A stretch of DNA of 64,000 nt from Nitrosomonas sp. (lineage in GTDB: Bacteria; Pseudomonadota; Gammaproteobacteria; Burkholderiales; Nitrosomonadaceae). Below, one piece after another: positions 9,560-18,440 of this stretch. The stretch lies in NCBI GenBank assembly GCA_024281675.1, contig JAMXAG010000006.1:1-64000 (forward strand). The letters run 5' to 3'. Position numbers and translations under genes: made by a program. The notes under the pieces are model-generated. The model did no database searches and was not told where the DNA came from. It saw nothing but the letters and a program-made list of their open reading frames with translations. Every line of letters starts with the position of its first letter. Position 1 is the first letter of the stretch.

Positions 9560-10153
9560 TCAAGCTCCTGCTGCTTTGGATACAGACACCAAAGCGGGGC
9601 GAAGAATGCGATCATGCAGTTTATAACCCTTTTGCATCACTTGAACCACCGTGTTAGGTGGAAGATCCGAGTCGACCATACACATCGCCTGGTGTTGGTG
9701 AGGATCAAACTTTTCTTCTTTGGGATTAATAATATTAATGCCAAATTTATCAAAAGCAGCATGCAATTGCTTATGCGTTAACTCCATTCCATTCTTATAA
9801 TTCTCAACAGTAGCATTATCGATTGCTAGCGCTGCGTCCAAGCTGTCCATAACATCCAACAAAGCGCTTGAAAAACTTTCTACAGCGTATTTATGTGCAT
9901 TTGCTACATCGCTTTGTGATCGTTTGCGAATATTCTCCGTTTCCGCTTTTGCACGTATCCAGGAATCATAATATTCTCCTGCTTTCGCTTCTGCTTCTTT
10001 TAATAATTGCTCAAAATTAGGTGCAGACGTTTTAATGCCTCCAGTTGGAATAGTTGTATCATTGGTAATTCCTGGCACTTTGGTTTCATCAGCATCGACT
10101 TTATAAGATGCTTCACCACTATCTGAATCTTTTGGATTTTCTGAACTTTGCAT
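9560..10153 (-). CDS. grpE: Nucleotide exchange factor GrpE
   Basis: A 197-residue protein. It has an acidic, disordered N-terminus, a long helix (about 50-110) containing WIRAKAETENIRKRSQ, and the C-terminal beta domain with the family motif VVQKGY-type sequence (here VVQVMQKGYKLHDRILRPALVSVS). It releases ADP from DnaK. A ribosome site AGGAGG sits 4 bases before the ATG. As first gene of the operon, it carries a sigma-32-like promoter upstream. Confidence 0.97.
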   Translation of the reverse strand: MQSSENPKDSDSGEASYKVDADETKVPGITNDTTIPTGGIKTSAPNFEQLLKEAEAKAGEYYDSWIRAKAETENIRKRSQSDVANAHKYAVESFSSALLDVMDSLDAALAIDNATVENYKNGMELTHKQLHAAFDKFGINIINPKEEKFDPHQHQAMCMVDSDLPPNTVVQVMQKGYKLHDRILRPALVSVSKAAGA

Positions 10154-10180
10154 TGGGCCTCCTAATATCTAATCAAGGCA

Positions 10181-10208
10181 ATATTAGGCCAGTCAAGTAA
10201 ATTTCAAG
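10181..10208 (-). promoter_or_regulatory. Sigma-32-like heat-shock promoter of grpE-dnaK-dnaJ
   Basis: On the minus strand CTTGAAA (10208-10202) is followed after 13 bases by CCTAATAT (10188-10181). The sigma-32 consensus is CTTGAAA, 11-16 bases, CCCCATNT. The -35 matches completely and the -10 at six of the eight positions, counting N as a match. The -10 ends 27 bases before the grpE start codon. Position and match both suit heat-shock control. Confidence 0.7.
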
Positions 10209-10236
10209 GCCTCACATAAAAATTATTGATACTTTC

Positions 10237-10271
10237 TTTAAAAAAGTAATCCCTGATATATCAAATCAGGG
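10237..10271 (-). terminator. Rho-independent terminator of purB
   Basis: On the minus strand CCCTGAT (complement of 10265-10271) pairs with ATCAGGG (complement of 10251-10257) around a 7-base loop. A T-rich run complementary to 10238-10245 follows a few bases later. It lies directly after the purB stop and before the grpE promoter, insulating the two units. Confidence 0.7.
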
Positions 10272-10287
10272 TTTGCAAAAAATTACA

Positions 10288-11679
<1,392 letters not shown>

Positions 11680-11757
11680 TTAATACCGCATATTTTATCA
11701 CGCCGTCTAACAAACAATGCAGTCAAATTTTCTACCGAAATTTAACTACATTGGCAT

Positions 11758-12048
11758 TCATTTCCATGCAAATGGATTTTTAAATTTATCATCGGATGGT
11801 TTAGTCGCAGGAAATTTTTTATCGTGAATTTCTTGCAATAAATAAATTTCTTCCACCACCTCCAAAGAAAATCCCTGTCTACTACGTTCCTTCTCGACTA
11901 CCAGTAATTTATCAATAAATGGATAAAACTCCTTGTATCCCCAATGCAATAAAATTTTTTCCGCAATTCTAGGATGATCCGTATCCAGAAGTGACACCCG
12001 ATCACCAAGTTGCAAGTTAAATTCCTTAATTGATTTTTTAAGTATCAT
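11758..12048 (-). CDS. Small conserved protein of unknown function
   Basis: A 96-residue soluble protein without signal peptide or membrane segment. It has charged helices and motifs RIAEKILLHWGYKEFYPFI and SRQGFSLEVVEEIYLLQEIHD, a pattern I associate with uncharacterised short proteins of betaproteobacteria. The start is uncertain. The ATG at 12048 has a GGGGAGG ribosome site almost touching it, and a TTG 12 codons in has a better spaced AAGGAA. The gene lies between purB and the operator region of the next block. No function is proposed. Confidence 0.6.
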   Translation of the reverse strand: MILKKSIKEFNLQLGDRVSLLDTDHPRIAEKILLHWGYKEFYPFIDKLLVVEKERSRQGFSLEVVEEIYLLQEIHDKKFPATKPSDDKFKNPFAWK

Positions 12049-12404
12049 ACCTCCCCTTTCCGCAACAAATTTAGAGATGACTTCATCCTTATTTACTATG
12101 ACTACGAGGCAATCCTAGTTATATTTCCCAATGCGGATCCACTCAAACAAAATCCATGAAACGCATTGCTTCAATTAAAACTTAGCACACCAACCCATAG
12201 CGATCATGAATTATTCACGATACAAGATAAAGGGGTGCGACAATTTGTCGCATTGCTATTTTCATATCAGAAAAAGATAATCGAACGGTGGGCGCTGATT
12301 AATATGCGATTACTCAGTATTTCCACATCAAAAACAATAATTAACTTTTAATAAATGGCAATGTTTTTTGGCCAATTAAACACTATAATTTACAGGAAGT
12401 CATC
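12049..12404. other. Regulatory gap upstream of the copper/flavin-type block
   Basis: 356 bases without a convincing gene; a 61-codon open frame on the plus strand has no ribosome site and no family look. The stretch contains the palindrome at 12236-12252. A TATAAT (12384-12389) lies 15 bases before the ATG at 12405 and has no good -35. It probably holds the control region for the rightward genes. Confidence 0.5.
12236..12252. promoter_or_regulatory. Palindromic operator candidate TGCGACA-N3-TGTCGCA (copy 2)
   Basis: The same two 7-bp arms as at 385-401, with spacer att, 153 bases before the ATG at 12405. A looser version (TGCGAC, 7 bases, GTCGCA) sits inside the coding start at 12434-12452, but its spacing differs and it may be coincidental. 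Two identical operators 12 kb apart, each before an exported protein, suggest a shared regulator. Confidence 0.5.
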
Positions 12405-13160
12405 ATGTGTAAGAATCCCAAGCTAAATTTTATTGCGACATCGTTCGTCGCATCAACGATTGCCTTAATGAGTACAAGCTTATTGGCACACACCCGACTA
12501 GAAACTCCGGAAGTCACCGAAGGTATCAGAGTTACAAACAACGTTGTGATTGGTCACGGTTGTGGAGAAAAAAATATCATTGGCACCAGTGTCGTATTCC
12601 CTGATGGCGTTGATTCAACCATTACGGTTGATGGTGCGCCCTATACCGGAAAAATTACAGATTTCATCGAAAACTGGGGCAACCTCAATCAAAAAATATA
12701 CAGCACGGCTGTTTTCAAATTTCAAGACGAAAAAGTGGATGACTTAGGAAATGTATTAGGATTTTGGGCAGGTGGCGGAGATTCACTGCCCCATAATCTA
12801 GCTGGATTCATACCTTTTAGAGTCAGCGCTGCTACGTTCAAAGCCGATTCGTGCGCGGCCAGTGTTAAAGTTTATGTATCGGTTGCAGATATTTGTGAAA
12901 TAACACCAATTTCTGGATTTAGCGCAGACACCGTCAATCTCTGGACGCACAATAATCTCGGCACCCCTTACGACAGAGCTGTAGATCCTGCCAGCCCCAC
13001 CGCGGATGACGGCCCCGCATCATTAACCTTTAAACGTGCCGCGCTACCAACATCTTGTGGCACAACCGGAAAAGTCGTTGAAGTAAAACCTTCTGCAGCG
13101 CAGATTAATCGTGATATGCCAATCAAACTCAATGGCACACAAGTATGGCCTGCACCTTAA
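12405..13160 (+). CDS. YcnI/DUF1775-like exported protein, possible copper binding
   Basis: A 251-residue protein. The signal peptide ends LLA before His29, so the mature chain should begin HTRLETPEV, with a free N-terminal histidine. The following VVIGHGCGEKNIIGTSVVFPDGV (HGC at 51-53) matches the HGC-x(n)-VxxPDG pattern of proteobacterial DUF1775/YcnI proteins. The best-studied member binds copper through its N-terminal His. Several further Cys in the second half (DSCAAS, ADICE, PTSCG) may form disulfides. AGGAAG precedes the ATG. It heads a block of exported redox and outer-membrane genes. Copper binding here is inferred, not shown. Confidence 0.65.
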   Translation: MCKNPKLNFIATSFVASTIALMSTSLLAHTRLETPEVTEGIRVTNNVVIGHGCGEKNIIGTSVVFPDGVDSTITVDGAPYTGKITDFIENWGNLNQKIYSTAVFKFQDEKVDDLGNVLGFWAGGGDSLPHNLAGFIPFRVSAATFKADSCAASVKVYVSVADICEITPISGFSADTVNLWTHNNLGTPYDRAVDPASPTADDGPASLTFKRAALPTSCGTTGKVVEVKPSAAQINRDMPIKLNGTQVWPAP

Positions 13161-13185
13161 TGTAAAATATAGACCGATTCAAAAG

Positions 13186-13224
13186 AAATCCTTGCCCAAA
13201 TGATTGTAAAATGGGCAAGGATTT
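13186..13224. terminator. 13-bp perfect hairpin between the two His1 genes
   Basis: AAATCCTTGCCCA (13186-13198) pairs exactly with TGGGCAAGGATTT (13212-13224) around a 13-base loop. No T-run follows and the next ribosome site begins soon after. It probably acts as an intercistronic processing or stability element, or as a partial terminator lowering expression of the downstream genes. Confidence 0.55.
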
Positions 13225-13259
13225 AAGCAGGAAAGTACAATTCATAAGGAAAAAGCATC

Positions 13260-13721
13260 ATGCAAAGATATCAAATCAAACAATCAACCAGAATGCTCTT
13301 GTTGGCGCTTTCACTCGGATATGCTGGCATGAGTCAAGCACATGAAGAAAGCGGTGTCATGGGAGAACAAGCCGACTTTTTAGGGTATGCATTAGTCAGT
13401 TGTGAATCTCCAAGCTCTTATTTTGAAGCGGCCATTAAAGACCTCTCAGGTGCAGTTGCGGGACTGTATGTTAATTTACAAATTATCAAAGGAAGTCAAG
13501 CAGATAGCACCACCGACCCTGTTTCAGGAGACAATGATTTTTCATCCTATGCGCGAGTGGATGGCGGCACTGGCACTTATCAACTTCTTGTCAATAAGAC
13601 AGCAGCAGGATTGCGTGCTTTTGAAGTTTCATTTCATTGTAAAGTTGATAATGGTCTACCGGGTGGAGAACATACAGAAACCAGGATAACAGTTAAGCAG
13701 TTTAGTAGTTTGAATAATTAA
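13260..13721 (+). CDS. Exported protein with predicted N-terminal histidine, unknown function
   Basis: A 153-residue protein with a clear signal peptide. Cleavage after MSQA would leave His28 as the first mature residue (HEESGVMGEQ). The mature part looks beta-rich, with one likely disulfide pair (Cys in LVSCES and in FHCKVD), and a His near the C-terminus in GGEHTET. I do not recognise the family. AAGGAAAAAG precedes the ATG. Its position between a YcnI-like protein and a TlpA thioredoxin suggests periplasmic metal or redox work. Confidence 0.6.
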   Translation: MQRYQIKQSTRMLLLALSLGYAGMSQAHEESGVMGEQADFLGYALVSCESPSSYFEAAIKDLSGAVAGLYVNLQIIKGSQADSTTDPVSGDNDFSSYARVDGGTGTYQLLVNKTAAGLRAFEVSFHCKVDNGLPGGEHTETRITVKQFSSLNN

Positions 13722-13771
13722 AATGAATCTTGCAAAATGGCGTTTTAAAATTTAATACTCTGGCATTTTTT

Positions 13772-14332
13772 ATGTTAGCACTTAGAAAAAGAACAAACTC
13801 TCTATTAATTACTAGTATTGTAGTCATTTTTGCCACTTTTTTTGCAACGGTGCAATCAGCCGTCGCCGATCATCTCGAAAAAATTTCTGCTTCTTGCACG
13901 TTGACTAATCTGGAAGGCGAACCGATACTGGAATTGAATGAACTCAAAGGAAAAGTGGTTTATGTAGATTTTTGGGCGTCTTGGTGTCCTCCGTGCATTA
14001 AATCGTTTCCTTTTCTCAATCAGTTGGAAGCAGAGCTAAAAAATCAGGGTTTGCATGTTATTGGTGTCAATTTGGATGAAAAATTAGCCGATGCGCAGGA
14101 GTTTCTTGCGAAATTTCCGGTGAATTTTTCTATCGCGGCCGATCCTAGCAAACAATGCGCAAAAGATTTCAATGTCATGGCGATGCCAACTTCCTACATT
14201 ATCGACCGGAAAGGCAACATTCGCCACATCCATAAAGGATTCCGGCCTGATGAAACACAACAGTTACGTACACTGGTGACTGAATTACTGCTGGAAGATC
14301 CCAATAGTTCTGGCGCTATTAAAAATCCTTAA
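13772..14332 (+). CDS. TlpA-family thiol-disulfide oxidoreductase
   Basis: The ATG at 13772 is chosen over an upstream TTG because it opens directly on a basic, then hydrophobic signal or anchor (RKRTNSLLITSIVVIFATFF). The 186-residue product has a thioredoxin fold with VVYVDFWASWCPPCIKSFPF (Cys72 and Cys75, WCPPC as in TlpA/ResA) and the cis-proline loop AMPTSYIID. It should act in the periplasm, probably reducing Cys pairs in neighbours such as the DUF4266 lipoprotein or a metal protein. It is followed after 45 bases by that lipoprotein. Confidence 0.9.
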   Translation: MLALRKRTNSLLITSIVVIFATFFATVQSAVADHLEKISASCTLTNLEGEPILELNELKGKVVYVDFWASWCPPCIKSFPFLNQLEAELKNQGLHVIGVNLDEKLADAQEFLAKFPVNFSIAADPSKQCAKDFNVMAMPTSYIIDRKGNIRHIHKGFRPDETQQLRTLVTELLLEDPNSSGAIKNP

Positions 14333-14377
14333 TAGCAGCAATAGCTTGACCTTGAGAGATTTACCGAACGTATTTCG

Positions 14378-14602
14378 ATGAAAACCTACTTGCTTCCAAA
14401 ATTGCTGTTGATTGCTGTATGTATTGGGCTCATGGGTTGTGTTAATGTATCCCCTTGGGAACGTGGTAACCTAGCCAAACCTTCCATGGAAATTGATCCT
14501 AATCCTTTGCAAAGCGAATTCCAATCTCATAATTACAGCAGCCGTGAAGCAGCACCGAGCCATAAATCCTCATCAGGTGGAGGTGGTTGCGGTTGCTATT
14601 AG
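14378..14602 (+). CDS. DUF4266-type lipoprotein with Cys-rich C-terminus
   Basis: A 74-residue lipoprotein with lipobox LMGC and Cys21 as lipidation site. It continues VNVSPWERGNLAKPSMEIDPNPLQSEFQSH, the conserved core of DUF4266. It ends in a flexible Ser/Gly tail GGGGCGCY (67-74) holding two closely spaced cysteines that could bind metal or form a disulfide. DUF4266 genes usually sit with DUF3570, TlpA and ApbE, as here. Function is unknown; it may be a partner or assembly factor of the large barrel that follows. Confidence 0.85.
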   Translation: MKTYLLPKLLLIAVCIGLMGCVNVSPWERGNLAKPSMEIDPNPLQSEFQSHNYSSREAAPSHKSSSGGGGCGCY

Positions 14603-14663
14603 CAAAATCAGTTTACAATCACTCTGCACATAATAATGCTTCATCTACGAGGTATTTTCAGAA

Positions 14664-17402
14664 TTGCAGCAACACACTCACAAAGCCCCACTTCAGCTAG
14701 TCAATAAGGATTGTTCGCAGACAATACCTGTAAAATCAAAAAATGTCTTACATGCTCTGACCTCTGCTGCATTGGTATTGCCTGGTTTATTGATACCATC
14801 TCCAGCACAGACAGCTCCTGGAGATCGAATCAATTTTCAATACGGCCGCTACGAAGAAGGCGCGCGCAATTTATATGGAGTACCCAGCAAATATAACCCC
14901 ATCAGTGCAGATGTTTTGCATGGTAGCGGCATTTTCTCATTGACCGATCGCACTAAATTCTCGTTCGGCTATACACAAGATACTTGGTCAGGAGCCACGC
15001 CAATCACCACAACGCCATTGGCTACTGATGGAGGCAATCGCCCATTGACCCTTAATCAGGTAGTAGTAGGCGCATCCCCCTTGATCAATAGTAACGTACT
15101 GCTTGATCGTAATCTGGATCCGATCGGTCGCGATCCCCTAACCAAACAATCGACGGGTATTGTTGATCCACGTTCCGTACACGTCATGTCATCCGCTTCA
15201 CCCGAAACACGCCGCCAAGCCAGTTTCGGCTTGAGCCACGAATGGAATGAGGCCGCCATTCATGTGTCAGGAGGGTTCTCCCGTGAGAAAGATTATAAAT
15301 CCAGTTTTGGGAACATTGGCGGACGCTTAGATTTCAATCAAAAACTTACCGCGGTAAAGTTCAATGGAGGTTATACCAGCAGTGATATTGGTGCAATCCT
15401 GGATCACGATTCATTACCTTACATCACAAAAACCGCCTATCAAGACCAGATCATCAGAAAGGGTGGTGCAGCCGGCTCGGACGTACTTCAAGGCAACCGA
15501 CACGATTGGGTCGCCAATCTAGGCGTCACGCAAATCTTAAGCAAGAATTCCTTACTCGATACAAGTATTGGCTACACGCATAGTAATGGCTTCATGGAAA
15601 ATCCTTACAAAGCGATGTCAGTTATTTTCATTGATCCCGGTGACTTCAACAACCAGCAAACTGGATTCATCAATGGTCAAGTACGCGCACTCATTGAACA
15701 GCGCCCCGATATTCGCAATCAAGTCGCATTGAATACCAAATATATTCACCATATCAGTCCCTTCAATGCCGCATTACATCTAGGCTATCGATTGTCAATC
15801 GACGATTGGGGTGTTAATACCCACACCTTTGATGCTAGCTGGGTCCAACCATTGGGTAATAATTGGACGCTAACACCCCGCATTCGCTACTATTCGCAAG
15901 ATACAGCAAATTTCTATAGTGATTACTTATTTTCTCGGCAAGCATTTAGCAAGCCACTCGTGGACGCACAAGGACGGCAAGTCTTTATCGATCGCAATAA
16001 TCCAAACGTGCAATATTTCTCCTCAGATGGTTTTAGCTTCTTTGATCAAAATGGCAATTTAGTGGACGATACTATTGCACAGGCTGCACGACCACAATTT
16101 GTTACCTACGACGCTGGCTTACTCCCCAAGAATTTCTCTAGCGACCACCGACTCGCAGGATTTGGTGCGCTCAGTGGTGGATTCACGCTGACAAAGCGTT
16201 TATGGAAAGGCGTCGATTTAGAAACGGGGTTTGAATATTACACGCGCGCCAGTTCGATGCAAATCGGTAGCGGTGGCAGCAGTTTTGCCGATTTTGATTA
16301 CTATGTCGCCAATGCAGCTATTAAGCTCGATATGGAAAGAATCGACACGCTCGGATCCCCTCTTGCGCTACCGCATGACAAGTCTCATGCATCCAAACAC
16401 GCATTCCACAAAACACCACCGGCCGGCATCATGTTTGGCCACATGCTCGATAATAAAGGGGATTTCATGGTGGGCTATCGATTTATGCTAAACAAAACCA
16501 ATGGTCAAATGCAACAGGGTACGCATGCTGTCATAGACCAGACGATCATTGATCAAGGCTGCAGCGATACGATACCTTGCCGGTTTACACCAACCCATAT
16601 GAATATGCACATGCATATGATCGATATCATGTATGCCCCGACAAAATGGCTCAACGTCATGCTAATGCCAACATTCATGGATATGAATATGAATCTGCGC
16701 AACCTGTTTAAACTCGATGGCACTGTACCAGCCACACCTCCTGGATCGCATAGTCACAGCGGCATTGGAGGGCATGAAACAGGTGCAATTGGCGATACTT
16801 ACTTGTCTGCTTTAGTCAAACTGTTTCAAATCCCCGGCCATCGTGCGCATATCAATATCGGCTTTAGTGCACCCACTGGCAGAGTTGACATCGAGCAACG
16901 GCGCGCCCATCGCATCGATCCCGGTCTGATTCACTTCGGTATGCAACTTGGTAGTGGTACCTGGGATTTTATGCCCAGCCTGACCTATACCGGAGAAAAA
17001 AAACGATTGTCATGGGGTGCCCAAATCGGCGGCACCAAACGTATGGAAGAGAAAAATAAATCCGGTTACCGTTTAGGCGATCTTTTCCAAGCTTCCGCCT
17101 GGGGAGGAATTGATCTAGCACCATGGTTAACCGCGTCGGCACGCGGTATCTATACCTGGCAGGGGGCTATTCAACGCGATTTCGATGCACCCAGTTCACG
17201 TATCGGCCCGATGGATTTTCCACAAAATTACGGTGGGCAATTCTGGGATATCGGTTTTGGATTAAATGCCACCATTCCGCGAGGACGTTTTGCAGGCAAC
17301 CGTTTTGGCTTTGAGTGGATACAACCGGTGAGTAATGACTTCAATGGATTCCAACTGGATCGCAAAGGCTCGCTCGCAGCCACTTGGAGCTATCAATTTT
17401 AA
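14664..17402 (+). CDS. Fused outer-membrane protein: DUF3570 barrel plus second Met/His-rich barrel, with flavinylation motif
   Basis: A 912-residue protein. The TTG start is inferred from GAGG 10 bases before it and the absence of a better start ahead of the signal-like segment (28-50). Residues about 52-560 look like DUF3570, with repeated amphipathic beta strands. D106-T-W-S-G-A-T112 fits the D-x-x-[ST]-G-A-[ST] site at which ApbE attaches FMN to Thr. Residues about 590-912 form a second barrel-like domain ending in Phe (SYQF), the outer-membrane signal. It includes Met/His patches at 646-652, 666-677 and 694-708 that could bind copper. DUF3570 proteins are normally about half this length, so this is a fusion. 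An electron-transfer or metal role is inferred. Confidence 0.75.
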   Translation: MQQHTHKAPLQLVNKDCSQTIPVKSKNVLHALTSAALVLPGLLIPSPAQTAPGDRINFQYGRYEEGARNLYGVPSKYNPISADVLHGSGIFSLTDRTKFSFGYTQDTWSGATPITTTPLATDGGNRPLTLNQVVVGASPLINSNVLLDRNLDPIGRDPLTKQSTGIVDPRSVHVMSSASPETRRQASFGLSHEWNEAAIHVSGGFSREKDYKSSFGNIGGRLDFNQKLTAVKFNGGYTSSDIGAILDHDSLPYITKTAYQDQIIRKGGAAGSDVLQGNRHDWVANLGVTQILSKNSLLDTSIGYTHSNGFMENPYKAMSVIFIDPGDFNNQQTGFINGQVRALIEQRPDIRNQVALNTKYIHHISPFNAALHLGYRLSIDDWGVNTHTFDASWVQPLGNNWTLTPRIRYYSQDTANFYSDYLFSRQAFSKPLVDAQGRQVFIDRNNPNVQYFSSDGFSFFDQNGNLVDDTIAQAARPQFVTYDAGLLPKNFSSDHRLAGFGALSGGFTLTKRLWKGVDLETGFEYYTRASSMQIGSGGSSFADFDYYVANAAIKLDMERIDTLGSPLALPHDKSHASKHAFHKTPPAGIMFGHMLDNKGDFMVGYRFMLNKTNGQMQQGTHAVIDQTIIDQGCSDTIPCRFTPTHMNMHMHMIDIMYAPTKWLNVMLMPTFMDMNMNLRNLFKLDGTVPATPPGSHSHSGIGGHETGAIGDTYLSALVKLFQIPGHRAHINIGFSAPTGRVDIEQRRAHRIDPGLIHFGMQLGSGTWDFMPSLTYTGEKKRLSWGAQIGGTKRMEEKNKSGYRLGDLFQASAWGGIDLAPWLTASARGIYTWQGAIQRDFDAPSSRIGPMDFPQNYGGQFWDIGFGLNATIPRGRFAGNRFGFEWIQPVSNDFNGFQLDRKGSLAATWSYQF

Positions 17403-17490
17403 TAACACTCGATCCAAACTAATCATTGATCATGACTATACTTTGATTCAATTTAAAATGCTTAATGGTCAATAAGTTAACAAATTCATC

Positions 17491-18429
17491 ATGGCATGTT
17501 TAAATTACTATCACTATGATTTTAAAGCAATGGGGTCGCCCTGCTCTATCCAGCTTTATGCTCACAACTCAAAAGCAGGTAACCATGCCGCAAAAATCGC
17601 TATGGATGATGTATATCGCTTAGAAGCCAAATACTCGCGCTATCGAGAAGATAGCTTGCTGTCAAAAATGAATCGTATCGCTGCACAAGGTAAATCTATT
17701 CATGTGGACGACGAAACTGCAGGATTATTGGATTATGCTGCAACTTGTTACCAACAAAGTGATGGGCTGTTTGATATCACATCCGGAATTTTGCGTCGGG
17801 CATGGAATTTCAAATCTGGCAATATACCAGAACCTGGAGCGATACAGGCTTTGCTCAATCTGATCGGATGGCATCACTTGCGTTGGGAAAAACCCAAGTT
17901 GACTTTTACCATCGCCGGAATGGAGATCGATTTTGGCGGCATTGTCAAAGAATATGCCGTCGACCGTGCGGCTTCATTATGTTGGCAAGATGGCATCCGT
18001 CATGGCGTCATCAATCTGGGAGGTGACATCAAAATTATCGGTCCGCATTTCGACCAAAGCCCATGGCTCGTAGCCATTCGCCATCCACGTGAATCGAATG
18101 GAAAACTGACCACCTTGGAATTGTATTCCGGTGCTGTCGCAAGCAGTGGCGATTACGAAAGGTGCATAGTACTTGATGGTATCCGCTACGGGCATGTATT
18201 GAACCCAAAAACTGGCTGGCCTGTTAACTACATGGCCGCTGTCAGTGTCATTGGTGATTTTTGCGTCGTGGCCGGAAGTGCTTCAACGATTGGTATGCTA
18301 AAAGAAGCGCAAGGTTCCGCATGGTTACAAGCGCTTGGTTTGCCACATTTATGGTTGAATGTACAGGGAGAATCTGGAGGATCAATTGTAATCAACTCAA
18401 TGCAGCATTCGCCACAAGATCTTACTTAA
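17491..18429 (+). CDS. apbE: ApbE-like FAD:protein FMN transferase without signal peptide
   Basis: A 312-residue protein with ApbE landmarks: MGS (14-16), FDITSG (94-99), DFGGIVKEYAVD (147-158), INLGGD (174-179), SSGDYER (218-224) and GHVLNPKTGWPV (234-245). ApbE moves FMN from FAD onto a Thr/Ser of target proteins. Three oddities: no signal peptide or lipobox, with an in-frame stop six codons upstream, so a longer start is excluded; KEY replaces the usual KGY; and AGSAST (261-266) has Gly where family members normally have the metal-binding Asp four residues before Thr. The likely target is the DUF3570 barrel just upstream. Labelling before export is implied if the protein is cytoplasmic. 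Confidence 0.85.
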   Translation: MACLNYYHYDFKAMGSPCSIQLYAHNSKAGNHAAKIAMDDVYRLEAKYSRYREDSLLSKMNRIAAQGKSIHVDDETAGLLDYAATCYQQSDGLFDITSGILRRAWNFKSGNIPEPGAIQALLNLIGWHHLRWEKPKLTFTIAGMEIDFGGIVKEYAVDRAASLCWQDGIRHGVINLGGDIKIIGPHFDQSPWLVAIRHPRESNGKLTTLELYSGAVASSGDYERCIVLDGIRYGHVLNPKTGWPVNYMAAVSVIGDFCVVAGSASTIGMLKEAQGSAWLQALGLPHLWLNVQGESGGSIVINSMQHSPQDLT

Positions 18430-18440
18430 ATCATTCATAA

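Noticed and set aside
12166..12351. 61-codon open frame on the plus strand upstream of the YcnI-like gene
   Set aside because: No ribosome site, unusual composition, and it spans the palindromic operator; more likely regulatory DNA.
12434..12452. Third copy of the TGCGAC palindrome inside the YcnI-like gene
   Set aside because: The spacer is 7 rather than 5 bases between the six-base arms, and it lies in coding sequence; kept only as a remark.
13723..13755. 10-codon peptide ahead of the TlpA gene (MNLAKWRFKI)
   Set aside because: Too short, no ribosome site and no sign of a leader function.
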